Assembly (NCBI RefSeq): GCF_003130705.1
Contig: NZ_CP021355.1
Span: forward strand, 558,001-622,000
Source: Rhodococcus oxybenzonivorans
Lineage (GTDB): Bacteria; Actinomycetota; Actinomycetes; Mycobacteriales; Mycobacteriaceae
Direction of reading: 5' to 3'
Length of the DNA: 64,000 nt
Shown here: positions 9,949-19,028 of the stretch, one piece after another
How the letters are laid out: every line of letters begins with the position of its first letter
Numbering within the stretch: position 1 is the stretch's first letter
The notes under the pieces: generated by a model
What the model saw: the letters and a program-made list of their open reading frames with translations, nothing else
Databases searched by the model: none
What the model was told of the DNA's origin: nothing
Position numbers and translations under genes: made by a program

Positions 9949-11175
9949 ATGGATTTCGAATACAGCCCGAAAGTGCAAGACCTGCAGGCGAAGCTGACCA
10001 CGTTCATGCAGGAGCGGGTACTGCCGGCCGAGGCAATCGCCGAGCAGCAACTCGCCGACAAGCCCGACCACTGGGGTGCACCGCCGATCGTGGCCGATTT
10101 GAAGGCGGCCGCGAAACGCGAAGGCCTGTGGAACCTCTTCCTGCCCGCGCGAGAGGGTGCGGGCCTGACGAACCTCGAGTACGCACCACTGGCCGAGCTC
10201 ACCGGGTGGAGCCCGCTGATCGCGCCCGAGGTGTTCAACTGCAACCCGCCGGACACCGGCAACATGGAACTGCTGCACCTCTACGGCACTGACGAGCAGA
10301 AGCAGCAGTGGCTCGAACCGCTTCTCGCCGGCGACATCCGGTCGTGCTTCTCGATGACCGAACCAGAGGTCGCGAGTTCGGACGCGAACAACGTCCGGCT
10401 CGAGATCGCCGAGGACGGTGACCACTGGGTGCTGACCGGCCGCAAGTGGTGGTCGACTGCGGCGCTCCGGCACGACTGCCGGGTCGCGATGGTCATGGGC
10501 GTCACCGACCCGGATGCCCCCGTCGGACAGCGGCACAGCATCGTCCTCGTGCCGATGGACACACCGGGGGTGACCATCTCCCGGTCCACCACCGTTCTCG
10601 GCTTCACCGACCGCCACGAGGGCGGGCACGGCGAGGTCGTCTTCGATCAGGTCCGCGTGCCCAAGGCCAACCTTCTCGGCCCGCGCGGCAAGGGCTTCGC
10701 CGTCGCGCAGGCCCGCCTCGGTCCCGGTCGTATCCATCACTGCATGCGGTTGATCGGCATGGCCGAGCGGGCGATCGCGTTGATGACCGAACGCGCCCGC
10801 ACCCGAGTGGCTTTCGGCAAGCCCCTCGCCGACGAGGGCGTCGTGCAGGCGACCGTCGCCGATGCCCGCATCCACGTCGACGCCGCCCGGTTACTGGTGC
10901 TCCGGGCCGCCTGGCGGATGGACGCCGAGGGCACCAAGGCGGCCCGCCACGACATCGCCGCCGCCAAGGTGATGGTCCCGCTCACGGTCAAGCGGATCGT
11001 CGACGACGCGATGCAGATCTTCGGTGGCGCCGGGCTGTCGCAGGACACCATCCTGCCGGTGCTGTACGCACAGGCGCGGTTCTTGCAGATAGCCGACGGC
11101 CCCGACCAGGTGCACCGCCGCTCCCTGGCCCGCGCAGAATTCGCCGCCACCCCGGTATTGAACGAAGTCCGTTAA
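9949..11175 (+). CDS. Acyl-CoA dehydrogenase (ACAD10/11-like)
   Basis: This 408-residue protein has all acyl-CoA dehydrogenase blocks: CFSMTEPEVASSDANN (FAD/substrate), GRKWWSTAALRHDC, ARTRVAFGKPLAD and DAMQIFGGAGLSQD, ending ADGPDQVHRRSLAR. GPDQVH replaces the Glu-containing motif of classical dehydrogenases and matches the ACAD10/11 group. Those enzymes work with an APH kinase: the phosphorylated 4-hydroxyacyl-CoA loses phosphate and is converted toward the 3-hydroxyacyl-CoA for beta-oxidation. RBS GAGAGAAACCGAGAG precedes the ATG. It is co-transcribed with the kinase. Confidence 0.92.
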   Translation: MDFEYSPKVQDLQAKLTTFMQERVLPAEAIAEQQLADKPDHWGAPPIVADLKAAAKREGLWNLFLPAREGAGLTNLEYAPLAELTGWSPLIAPEVFNCNPPDTGNMELLHLYGTDEQKQQWLEPLLAGDIRSCFSMTEPEVASSDANNVRLEIAEDGDHWVLTGRKWWSTAALRHDCRVAMVMGVTDPDAPVGQRHSIVLVPMDTPGVTISRSTTVLGFTDRHEGGHGEVVFDQVRVPKANLLGPRGKGFAVAQARLGPGRIHHCMRLIGMAERAIALMTERARTRVAFGKPLADEGVVQATVADARIHVDAARLLVLRAAWRMDAEGTKAARHDIAAAKVMVPLTVKRIVDDAMQIFGGAGLSQDTILPVLYAQARFLQIADGPDQVHRRSLARAEFAATPVLNEVR

Positions 11176-11249
11176 TCACCGCGTGATCGCCACGCCCCGG
11201 GGCGCTCGCCATGCTGGACGCCCACACGTCATGGAAGGTAGCAATCACC

Positions 11250-12377
11250 GTGCCCGGTCCACTCCACGGTCTCGAGGTCCTCGAACTCGCCGGCATCGGC
11301 CCCGGGCCGCACGCGGCAATGGTCCTCGGCGACCTCGGAGCCGATGTCGTGCGAGTCGAACGCCCCCAGGGCGGGCTCGATGTGACCAATGGGAAACCCG
11401 ATCACATGCTGCGAAACCGGCGCTCGGTCAGCGCGGACCTCAAGACCGACGAGGGTCGGGATCGCGTTCTCGCGCTCGCGTCGGTCGCCGATGTGCTGAT
11501 CGAAGGCTTCCGGCCCGGAACGACGGAACGACTCGGCCTCGGGCCGCAGGACTGTGCCGAGGTCAACCCTGGCCTGATCTACGCCCGCATGACCGGCTGG
11601 GGGCAGGACGGTCCGCTCAGTACCCGGGCCGGACACGACATCAACTACATCTCTTTGACCGGAGCTCTGCATGCGATCGGTGACCCTGAGGGCAAGCCGA
11701 CACCACCGTTGAATCTGGTAGGCGACTTCGGGGGAGGGTCGATGTTCCTCCTCGTCGGCATCCTCTCCGCCCTGTTCGAACGGCAACGATCTGGTTCGGG
11801 GCAGGTTGTCGACGCCGCGATGGTCGACGGAACCAGCGTGCTCATGCAGATGATGTGGTCCATGCGCGGTGCGGGGGCGTGGACCGACGAAAGGGGAGCC
11901 AACCTCCTCGACGGTGGTGCCCCCTTCTACGACACCTATCCCTGCGCGGACGGCAAGTGGATCGCCGTCGGTGCGATCGAGCCCCAGTTCTATGCCCAGC
12001 TGCTCGATGGCCTCGGCCTCGACCCCGCCGAGCTACCCGACCAGAACGACCGCGAGCAGTGGCCGACCCTGCGGCAATGCCTGGCCGACGTCATCGCCAC
12101 CCACGATCGGGATCACTGGGCGGCGGTGTTCTCAGGAACCGATGCTTGTGTCACACCGGTGCTCGCGCTCGACGAGGTGGGCGCCGATTCCCTCCTGGCA
12201 CACCGAGGCAGCGTCATCGAGATAGACGGTGTGCGGCAGGCGGCGCCGGCGCCGCGTTTCTCCCGAACACCGTCCGCATCACCGAGGAGCCCGCGACCGG
12301 TCGGGGCCGACACCGACGCTGTACTCGTTGATTGGCTGAGGGTCTCTGCCCGGCGAGGTTCCGCAGACGCCTTGTAG
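11250..12377 (+). CDS. CaiB/BaiF family protein, alpha-methylacyl-CoA racemase type
   Basis: This family-III CoA-transferase-fold protein resembles alpha-methylacyl-CoA racemase (Mcr/AMACR), which inverts the 2-methyl centre of branched acyl-CoAs. Catalytic His-Asp in [10 protein letters not shown] and the Asp of [10 protein letters not shown] are both present. I prefer the GTG start at 11250, which gives [20 protein letters not shown], the normal family N-terminus; an upstream ATG at 11211 would add 13 unrelated residues. The end is Arg/Ser-rich. A racemase implies an alpha-methyl-branched intermediate in the pathway. Confidence 0.85.
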   Translation: MPGPLHGLEVLELAGIGPGPHAAMVLGDLGADVVRVERPQGGLDVTNGKPDHMLRNRRSVSADLKTDEGRDRVLALASVADVLIEGFRPGTTERLGLGPQDCAEVNPGLIYARMTGWGQDGPLSTRAGHDINYISLTGALHAIGDPEGKPTPPLNLVGDFGGGSMFLLVGILSALFERQRSGSGQVVDAAMVDGTSVLMQMMWSMRGAGAWTDERGANLLDGGAPFYDTYPCADGKWIAVGAIEPQFYAQLLDGLGLDPAELPDQNDREQWPTLRQCLADVIATHDRDHWAAVFSGTDACVTPVLALDEVGADSLLAHRGSVIEIDGVRQAAPAPRFSRTPSASPRSPRPVGADTDAVLVDWLRVSARRGSADAL

Positions 12378-12481
12378 ATCTGCCACAGTGCCGCTGTGCC
12401 CAGCGATACCGGATCTTCAGATGCCCACCAGGGCAATTAATGATCACGCAGCATTGCTGCACTCCCGCAAAGGATTTCGTG

Positions 12482-13468
12482 ATGAGTCTTCCTCCCGTCC
12501 TGCAAGACCGGTTGCGCCTGCCCGTCGTCGCCTCACCGATGTTCATCGTGTCCGGTCCCGACCTGGTGATCGCCCAGTGCACCTCGGGCGTGGTCGGCTC
12601 TTTCCCGTCCCTCAACGCCCGGCCACAGCCGGTACTGCGGGAATGGCTCACCCGCATCACCGAGGAGCTCGCCAAGCACGACGCCAACAACCCGGAGTCA
12701 CCGTCCGCACCCTTCGCGGTGAACCTGATCGTCCACAAGAGCAACGACCGGCTCGACGAGGACCTCGCCACCGTCGTCGAGTTCGAGGTCCCGATCGTCA
12801 TCACCTCCCTCGGCGCCCGCACCGACGTCAACGACGCCGTCCATTCCTACGGCGGCATCGTTCTGCACGACGTCATCAACAACAGGTTCGCGAAGAAGGC
12901 CGTCGAGAAGGGTGCCGACGGCCTGATCGCCGTCGCCGGGGGTGCGGGCGGACACGCAGGCACCCAGTCACCGTTCGCGTTGCTGCAGGAAATCCGCGAA
13001 TGGTTCGACGGCCCCGTGTTGCTGTCCGGCTCGATTGCCCACGGACGTTCGGTACTCGCCGCGCAGGCCGCCGGTGCCGACCTCGCCTACATCGGATCCG
13101 CCTTCATCGCCACCGAAGAGGCCAACGCCGACGCCGCCTACAAGCAGATGATCGTCGACTCCACGGCTTCGGACATCGTCTACTCCAACCTCTTCACCGG
13201 CGTGCACGGCAACTACCTCCGCGGCAGCATCGAGGCCGCCGGACTCGACCCGCACAACCTCGCCGAGTCGGACCCATCCGCCATGGACTTCGGTGTGGGC
13301 GAGACCGCGGACACCGTCGCGAAGTCGGAGGCCAAACCCTGGCGCGACATCTGGGGCGCAGGGCAGGGCATCGGTGCCGTCGACGCGGTGGTCCCGGTTG
13401 CCGAGATCGTCGAGCGACTGTCCCGCGAGTACGCCGAAGCACGGGCAGTCCTGCTGCAGCAGGAGTAA
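12482..13468 (+). CDS. Nitronate monooxygenase-family flavoprotein (IpdC-like)
   Basis: This 328-residue FMN-binding TIM-barrel protein shows PVVASPMFIVSGPDLV at the N-terminus, the GGAGGHAG phosphate loop, and VLLSGSIAHGRSV and GADLAYIGSAFIAT in the C-terminal half. Although the family is named for nitronate oxidation, actinobacterial members such as IpdC (Rv3553) act as dehydrogenases on cyclic acyl-CoA intermediates of steroid ring degradation. A similar role on a ring-derived acyl-CoA fits this cluster. The start is set by AAAGGA about 10 bases upstream of the ATG. Confidence 0.88.
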   Translation: MSLPPVLQDRLRLPVVASPMFIVSGPDLVIAQCTSGVVGSFPSLNARPQPVLREWLTRITEELAKHDANNPESPSAPFAVNLIVHKSNDRLDEDLATVVEFEVPIVITSLGARTDVNDAVHSYGGIVLHDVINNRFAKKAVEKGADGLIAVAGGAGGHAGTQSPFALLQEIREWFDGPVLLSGSIAHGRSVLAAQAAGADLAYIGSAFIATEEANADAAYKQMIVDSTASDIVYSNLFTGVHGNYLRGSIEAAGLDPHNLAESDPSAMDFGVGETADTVAKSEAKPWRDIWGAGQGIGAVDAVVPVAEIVERLSREYAEARAVLLQQE

Positions 13469-13561
13469 AACCTGGCGTGGTTCCGCCACCTGTCCGGCTA
13501 CCTGGTTGTTCCCACTAAACGAGAAGGCGCAAGCAGGCCGGCGGAGCCGCCTACCGTGAGG

Positions 13562-13990
13562 CGATATCATGCCCGATGATTTCCTGCATGATCTCGGTTG
13601 TTCCGCCGTACATCATCTAAATACTGCTGTCCACGAGCGACCACGCTGCGGGCTCTCGAGCGTTACGCGCGGCCGGTGGGGTACTTGAAGTACCCCTAGC
13701 CGTCGTGCAACTGGACACGGCGGTCGACCACTCGGTTATGCGGTTCACTGGCCTACCACTTACCCTTCGACGCGGCGACGGCAGTGAGTTCGCTTACTCA
13801 ACGCGAGTCAGCACCGGCCGATGTGCGAGTCGGTCACCTCGATCTCGGTTCGGCATCGCCGCCAACGCGAACCAACCGGGTGCTCTGCAGATCGCCGATC
13901 GGCTTACCGAACACTTTGCGCTCGAACACGTAGTCCCTTGCCCGCTGGTACGCGACCTTCACCGCAGCAGTCGAAGACTGTGCACCCCAC
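13562..13990 (-). pseudogene. Decayed acyl-CoA dehydrogenase
   Basis: Reading the minus strand, fragments of an acyl-CoA dehydrogenase appear in the correct order: KVAYQRARDYVFERKVFGKP and IGDLQSTRL (about 13966-13872), TEIEVTDSHIGRC in a shifted frame (about 13849-13810), and MMYGGTTEIMQEIIGHDIA at 13617-13561. The last contains the catalytic Glu motif YGGTTEI and is preceded by a stop. Frameshifts and lost sequence separate the pieces and no start remains. It is a relic of another beta-oxidation gene of this cluster. Confidence 0.7.
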
Positions 13991-14136
13991 TCCTGACCGA
14001 CATCGTCAGAAGTCGTCGCACACGATCACCGCGCACCGGCTCGCGGTGCAGTCGTCTTCTGACGCTGGCATGGGCTAGGCGAGGAACTCGACCGCCGAGC
14101 AGACCGCTGATTCGCAGAGAGCGTTCTCAGCCCGCC

Positions 14137-14266
14137 GGCTGTTCGCGCGTGTGGACAGATACCCGAGTGGCGCGACACCATCACGCCCTCAGCTCAAAGA
14201 TCTCCTCTCACACCTGAGGGAAGGCGACACCGTGGTCGTGTGGCGGCTGGCAAATTTAGTGAGTTG
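14137..14266 (+). pseudogene. Remnant of a serine recombinase (resolvase) N-terminal domain
   Basis: GCSRVWTDTRVA is followed, after a frame change, by PQLKDLLSHLREGDTVVVWR and then a stop. This matches the resolvase segment after the catalytic serine (normally GxxxRPxLxxLLxxLREGDTVVVWRLDRLGRS). The catalytic N-terminus and the rest are gone. It marks an old mobile-element visit between the decayed dehydrogenase and the CoA ligase. Confidence 0.55.
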
Positions 14267-14330
14267 AGGTCGGGCCCGCGTGCGGTGCTCAAGAAGTTCA
14301 ATCGTAGGGTCCGTGGGGAATGGTTTCTGG

Positions 14331-15941
14331 CTAGCGCGTGTGTTCGCGAGAGTATCCTGCGTTGGATACTTGGGCTAATGCGCTGTGGGCCTGCCGTAGT
14401 TCGCGCTTGAGTATCTTCCCGCTAGGGTTCTTTGGGAGAGCGTCAGCGGTGAGGATGAACTTAGGTATCTTGTAACCGGCCAAACGTTTTCGACAGTGTG
14501 CGAGTATCGCTTCCTCGTCGAGTGCTAAGCCTGCAGTGGGCACGATGACTGCTGCGATGGCTTCGATCCAGCGGGGGTGGGGTACCGCGAAGACGGCGGC
14601 CTCCTGAACGCCCGGTATTTCGAACAGGACTTCTTCGACTTCGCGGCTGGCGACGTTTTCTCCACCGGTCTTGATCATGTCCTTGTGGCGGTCCACCACC
14701 CATAGATAGCCGTCGGCGTCGAGATAGCCGAGGTCGCCGCTGTGGAACCAGCCCCCGTGGAACGCTTCTGTGGTCTTCTCCGGCAGGTTCAGATACCCGA
14801 TGGTGGCCTGCGGGCTGCGGTGGACGATCTCGCCGACGGTGCCGGGTGCCACGGGTTCGTTGTTCTCGTCCACGATCCGGGTCTGCACGTTGAGTGCGGG
14901 GCGTCCTGCCGAACCGCCCCGTGTCGTCTGGTCTTCGGGCCCGAGAGCTGTTGCCAACGAGGCCATCTCGGTTTGACCGTAGAAGTTCCACAACCGCAGC
15001 CCTGGCAGCAGGGTTGTTATTTCCCTCAGCACCTCGGCGGGCAATGCGGAGGCGCCGTAGTAGCCCTTGCGCAGCGAGGCCATGGCGTTGGGGGTGAAAT
15101 CGGGCGATCGGAGCAGCGAGATCCACACCGTCGGTGGGCAGAAGAGTTTGGTTGCCCGCTCGGCGGCGATGGTGCGCAATAGGATTGCCGGATCGGGTCG
15201 GTCGACGATGATGCTCGTCGCGCCGAGGAAGATGTCGGTGCTGAGAAAGTTGTCGAGTTGGGCACAGTGGTAGAGCGGCAGGGAGTGCACTTCGATGTCG
15301 TCGGCGGTCATGCCGCCGGTGATGATGCAGCTCATGTACTGCCACATCAGGGATCGGCTGGTGTGCATGGCGCCTTTGGGGCGTGACTCTGTTCCGGAGG
15401 TGTACATGATTCGGATCAGATCGTCGTCGGCGACGACGATCTCGGGTGCGGGGTCGCTCTGCGCTTCCGACCACTCGGTGATGGACGTCCAGTCTGACCC
15501 GTCGGACAGCGGGATCGATAGGTGCAGGCGGACAGTGACGTCTGCTGCCGCCTCGGCGAGTGCGGCCGTTGGAACCAGGGCGTCTTCGACTACCAGTGCG
15601 TCGGCTTGGCAATCGGAAAGGATGTAGGCGACCTCGGGAGCCGTCAGCATGAAGTTGATGGGCACCACGACAACGCCGATCCGTGCGGCGGCGAACACCA
15701 CCACGGGGTACTGCCAGCAGTTGTGGGAGAGCAGGGCGAGCCGGTCGCCCTTGCGTAGGCCGTCGCGGTACATGGCGGCGGCGAAACGGTCGATGGCGTG
15801 GTCGAGTTCGGCGAAGGTTAGACGTACGTCGCGGTGGACCACGGCGAGCTTGTCTGGGTACCGTGCGGCGGAGCGGCGCGGAATGTCACCGATCGCCTGA
15901 CTCCGGACTGTGCCCATCGGATCCGTGGCTGGGTCGGTCAT
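14331..15941 (-). CDS. AMP-forming acyl-CoA synthetase
   Basis: This complete 536-residue ligase activates a carboxylic acid to its CoA thioester. Visible motifs are the P-loop IMYTSGTESRPKGAMHTS, NFYGQTEMASL, the hinge GDLGYLDADGYLWVVDRHKD and the C-terminal lysine NPSGKILKR. Lysine-poor signature positions look normal. The start at 15941 has GAAAGGTG 8 bases upstream; an open extension to 16313 has no RBS and no homologous-looking sequence. It is divergent from the LuxR gene at 16036 with about 95 bases between, so that regulator may control it. Confidence 0.9.
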   Translation of the reverse strand: MTDPATDPMGTVRSQAIGDIPRRSAARYPDKLAVVHRDVRLTFAELDHAIDRFAAAMYRDGLRKGDRLALLSHNCWQYPVVVFAAARIGVVVVPINFMLTAPEVAYILSDCQADALVVEDALVPTAALAEAAADVTVRLHLSIPLSDGSDWTSITEWSEAQSDPAPEIVVADDDLIRIMYTSGTESRPKGAMHTSRSLMWQYMSCIITGGMTADDIEVHSLPLYHCAQLDNFLSTDIFLGATSIIVDRPDPAILLRTIAAERATKLFCPPTVWISLLRSPDFTPNAMASLRKGYYGASALPAEVLREITTLLPGLRLWNFYGQTEMASLATALGPEDQTTRGGSAGRPALNVQTRIVDENNEPVAPGTVGEIVHRSPQATIGYLNLPEKTTEAFHGGWFHSGDLGYLDADGYLWVVDRHKDMIKTGGENVASREVEEVLFEIPGVQEAAVFAVPHPRWIEAIAAVIVPTAGLALDEEAILAHCRKRLAGYKIPKFILTADALPKNPSGKILKRELRQAHSALAQVSNAGYSREHTR

Positions 15942-16035
15942 GGTCGGACACCTTTCACGTGGGGACTTGATCAACGAAAGTAGTGAGTACTGGAAGGTAG
16001 CTGGGAGTACTATCAGTGGGTATGTGCGGTAAACA

Positions 16036-16851
16036 GTGCGAATCGGCGCCCGCCCGGCTGTGGGTGGTGTGCGAGTGACTCCCGGTCGGACCTGGCACGA
16101 AGCGCTGTCGAAGAAACAGATGATGGGCATCCTCTCCGTGCTCGAGATCTGCGAGGATGCGGGCGGCGGGCCCGAGTTCAAGAAGGCCCTGGTCGAGGCC
16201 ATCTCCACGTACTTCGACGTCCGTGACGTCACGTTCTTCCACGGCCCCACATTTCCCGAGATCTTCAATGATCCGTCCCCGCTGCTGACCGGCGCCGCGG
16301 AGCCGCTGCTCATGGTCTACCACGAGAAGTGGCAGGACAAAGACGTCTTCGCGATGCCGCAGGCGCGCCGCGTCCTCACCACTGCAGGCTTCACCACTCT
16401 CGATGAACTGTCCCGGCTGCCGGTGCCGCAACGCTCGTATGTCGTCGATTATCTGAACCCGAACGACATGACGACCGCGTCTGCGATACACCTGCCGCTC
16501 GCCGACGGGGAGGCCCTGATTGGGATGTTCGGTCAGGTCCGGACGTGGGGTGAGTCGGACATGCTGGCCGTGCGTATGCTCGCCCGCCAGCTGCGAGCCC
16601 GCACTGCGACGATCGCCGCCGCGGCTGAATCTGCAACCGTCGACCCCCTCGAACACCTCACGCCGCGCCAACTCGAGGTTGCCGAACTCGTCAGCGACGG
16701 CCTGAGTAACTTCGAGATCGCGCAGGAGCTCTCGCTGTCGGAACTGTCGATCAAGAAGTACATCAGTCGGATCTTCGACATCACGGGTCATCGCAACCGC
16801 TCCGAACTCGCGACTGCGGTGCTGCGTCGCGTTCGCAGGCCGCAGGCTTAG
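16036..16851 (+). CDS. LuxR-family transcriptional regulator
   Basis: This protein of up to 271 residues has a C-terminal LuxR/GerE helix-turn-helix: LTPRQLEVAELVSDGLSNFE, IAQELSLSELSIKKYISRIF. The N-terminal 190 residues have no receiver domain; they resemble a GAF-like sensor. The GTG at 16036 gives the longest frame, but a GTG at 16066 or 16072 is equally possible; no strong RBS decides. It lies between the acyl-CoA ligase (divergent) and the flavin monooxygenase operon (convergent) and is the likely local activator. Confidence 0.8.
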   Translation: MRIGARPAVGGVRVTPGRTWHEALSKKQMMGILSVLEICEDAGGGPEFKKALVEAISTYFDVRDVTFFHGPTFPEIFNDPSPLLTGAAEPLLMVYHEKWQDKDVFAMPQARRVLTTAGFTTLDELSRLPVPQRSYVVDYLNPNDMTTASAIHLPLADGEALIGMFGQVRTWGESDMLAVRMLARQLRARTATIAAAAESATVDPLEHLTPRQLEVAELVSDGLSNFEIAQELSLSELSIKKYISRIFDITGHRNRSELATAVLRRVRRPQA

Positions 16852-16856
16852 CTCGA

Positions 16857-17201
16857 TCACGCAGGCGACACCGGTGTGTAGGCAATCACCGTCAGCCCGC
16901 TCGGTGAGGTCAAGGTCAGACGGATCTCGTGGCCACCCTTGGCGGGTTGTCCGACGCTCCAACCGAGTATCCCCGCCCGCGCGGCCACCGCGTCAAGGTC
17001 GGAGGTGCGTGCCAGCAAGGCCCATGGCGGGCCGCTCGACTCGTCGGACAGACTGAGTTCCTTCCACGCCGACCAGCTGCTGCCGTCGGAGAACATGGGG
17101 TCACCCAGGACGGCGGACAGCTCCGAGAAGGTATTCGACCAGGCCGCACTCGAGTGCATCATGGTCACGCGGTCGAAGAGGTCGCCAAAGGTCTCAGTCA
17201 T
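16857..17201 (-). CDS. Small VOC/glyoxalase-like protein
   Basis: This 114-residue protein is the last gene of the flavin monooxygenase operon and starts immediately after the RibBA stop. Its C-terminal half (GHEIRLTLTSPSGLTVIAYTPV) looks like one beta-alpha-beta-beta-beta module of the vicinal oxygen chelate fold, and the middle has WALLARTSDLDAVAARAGILGW. No clear set of metal ligands is visible. The assignment is tentative; it might be a ligand-binding or hydrolase-like accessory protein. Confidence 0.5.
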   Translation of the reverse strand: MTETFGDLFDRVTMMHSSAAWSNTFSELSAVLGDPMFSDGSSWSAWKELSLSDESSGPPWALLARTSDLDAVAARAGILGWSVGQPAKGGHEIRLTLTSPSGLTVIAYTPVSPA

Positions 17202-18422
17202 TCAGATCACTGCTTTCTCTGGGGAGAGATGATGGCCGAGCCGGTCTCGTTTGGTCGCCAAATAGCCGAGGCTATCGGCGGTGGCCGTAATCTCGAGTCC
17301 GACGACCTCGGCGACGTCGACACCGTGCTCACGCAGCGCCTCTGACTTGGCCGGATTGTTGGTGAGTAACCGAATCCGTCCGGCGCCGAGGTCATGCAAG
17401 ATGGACGCGGCGTCACGGAAGTCACGGTTGTCGACGGGCATACCCAGGCGCAGATTCGCGTCGACGGTGTCGAGGCCGTCGAGGTCCTGTAGCCGGTAGG
17501 CCGCGATCTTTGCGGCCAGCCCGATGCCGCGTCCTTCGTGTCCGCCGAGATAGATCAGGATCCCCGAATCCGCCGCAGCGATCTCAGACATCGCCGTGCG
17601 CAACTGCGCGCCACAGTCACAGCGCCGGGAACCGAGGGTGTCGCCGGTGAGGCATTCGCTGTGTACTCGGACGAGGGGGGTGCCGACACCGATCTCACCC
17701 TTGATCAGCGCCAGATGCTCAGCGCCGCCCGAGGACCGGTAAGCAATTGTTTCGAAGTAGCCGTAGTCGGTGGGTAGTCGGCACCGGGCGCCACGCGATA
17801 TCGCACCGGCGCGACGGTGTGCGACGAGCTGATCGATGGTGATCACGGCCAGACCATGGTGTCTCGCGAACGCACCGACGTCGCCGCGCGACAACATTCC
17901 TCGACGATCGGCACTGATGATCTCGCAGATGAGCCCCACCGGCTCGAGCCCGGCTTCGGCACAGAGATCGACGGCGGCCTCTGTGTGTCCTCGGCGTTCG
18001 AGTACTCCGCCAGCGCGGGCACGCAGCGGCATGACATGACCGGGACGGGTGAAATCGGTGCGGACGGCGTCCGGCGCTGCCAGCATGCGGATCGTCTGGG
18101 CACGATCTCCCGCGCTGATCCCGGTGGTGACGCCGACCACCGCATCGACGCTGACGGTGAACGCGGTGCCGAGAGGATCTGTCGAGTCGGTGACCATCTG
18201 CGGTAGGTCGAGTTCAACCGTGCGCGATTGCGGCATGGCGACACAGAGGAATCCGGAGGTGTGGTCGAGGAAGAAGGCGATACTGTCGACCGTCGCGAAC
18301 TCCGCCGCCATCACCAGATCGGCTTCGTCCTCGCGGGATTCATCGTCAACTACGATCACCGGACGCCCGAGGCGTAGCTGCTCCAGGCACCGGGCCACGG
18401 AGGAGTTGGCGTCACCCATCAT
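17202..18422 (-). CDS. ribBA: Bifunctional DHBP synthase / GTP cyclohydrolase II
   Basis: This 406-residue protein makes both riboflavin precursors. The N-terminal DHBP synthase domain has VDDESREDEADLVMAAE and TRPGHVMPLRARAGGVLERR with GHTEAA. The C-terminal GTP cyclohydrolase II domain has the zinc site VHSECLTGDTLGSRRCDCG and the GHEGRGIGLAAKIAAYRLQD motif. It overlaps the flavin reductase stop by 4 bases. The position inside a flavin monooxygenase operon, away from other rib genes, suggests a dedicated supply of flavin for that enzyme. Start M1 or M2 (18422 or 18419) cannot be separated. Confidence 0.93.
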   Translation of the reverse strand: MMGDANSSVARCLEQLRLGRPVIVVDDESREDEADLVMAAEFATVDSIAFFLDHTSGFLCVAMPQSRTVELDLPQMVTDSTDPLGTAFTVSVDAVVGVTTGISAGDRAQTIRMLAAPDAVRTDFTRPGHVMPLRARAGGVLERRGHTEAAVDLCAEAGLEPVGLICEIISADRRGMLSRGDVGAFARHHGLAVITIDQLVAHRRAGAISRGARCRLPTDYGYFETIAYRSSGGAEHLALIKGEIGVGTPLVRVHSECLTGDTLGSRRCDCGAQLRTAMSEIAAADSGILIYLGGHEGRGIGLAAKIAAYRLQDLDGLDTVDANLRLGMPVDNRDFRDAASILHDLGAGRIRLLTNNPAKSEALREHGVDVAEVVGLEITATADSLGYLATKRDRLGHHLSPEKAVI

Positions 18423-18955
18423 CCGTGAGCTCGCAAACCGTGGAACACCGAGCGATGAAAGACCAGCGGTTCATTCGGTTGTGGGACAACCAGCGCGTCC
18501 ACATGGCCGACGACCAGGTCGTGGTCGCCGATGCTCTGCCGCTGATCGAGGGTGCAGTCGATCCAGGCGTGCGCTCCGGCCAGGCGCGGTGAACCGTTGG
18601 TGGCGGGTGCCCAGTCGGTACCGGCGAACTTGTCGACACCACTGCGCGCGAACGTGCGAGCGAGCCCGTGTTGGTCTTCGGACAGCACATTGACGCAGAA
18701 CCCGCCCTCGGCGATGATGTGCGGCAGCGTGGTCGAGTTCTGACCCGCGAAGAATCCAACGAGCGGCGGATTCATCGAGATCGACGTGAACGAACCAACC
18801 GTCATCCCGACCGGCGAACCGGTGGCATTGGCCGCCGTCACTATCACCACCCCAGAGCAGAAGTGTGCCAGCGCTTCCCGGAATGCGGTGCCGACACCAG
18901 TTGGGTCGGCGACGTTGATCGCGTGGTTGCCGTCGGTGATGCAGTGCGTACTCAT
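18419..18955 (-). CDS. Flavin reductase (HpaC/NtaB-type)
   Basis: This 178-residue flavin reductase domain protein would reduce FMN or FAD with NAD(P)H for the neighbouring monooxygenase. Typical segments are FREALAHFCSGVVIVTA, GMTVGSFTSISMNPPLVGFF and FCVNVLSEDQHGLAR. Length is normal for the family. It lies between SRPBCC and ribBA genes and overlaps ribBA by ATGA, indicating coupled translation. It is a two-component monooxygenase partner by position. Confidence 0.9.
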   Translation of the reverse strand: MSTHCITDGNHAINVADPTGVGTAFREALAHFCSGVVIVTAANATGSPVGMTVGSFTSISMNPPLVGFFAGQNSTTLPHIIAEGGFCVNVLSEDQHGLARTFARSGVDKFAGTDWAPATNGSPRLAGAHAWIDCTLDQRQSIGDHDLVVGHVDALVVPQPNEPLVFHRSVFHGLRAHG

Positions 18956-19028
18956 GGTTCCTCTCCGGCAGCGGTTGGGAGTTGGTCGGCGCGGAGAAAA
19001 TGCACCGCGCCGACCTCGACAGTTGTGA

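Noticed and set aside
8815..10875. A 686-codon open frame on the minus strand
   Set aside because: It lies antisense to the well-supported kinase and acyl-CoA dehydrogenase genes and has the His/Arg/Gly-rich composition of a shadow frame in G+C-rich DNA.
14331..16313. Longer 660-codon version of the acyl-CoA ligase
   Set aside because: The extra 124 residues upstream of 15941 have no RBS, no ligase similarity and overlap the LuxR gene on the other strand.
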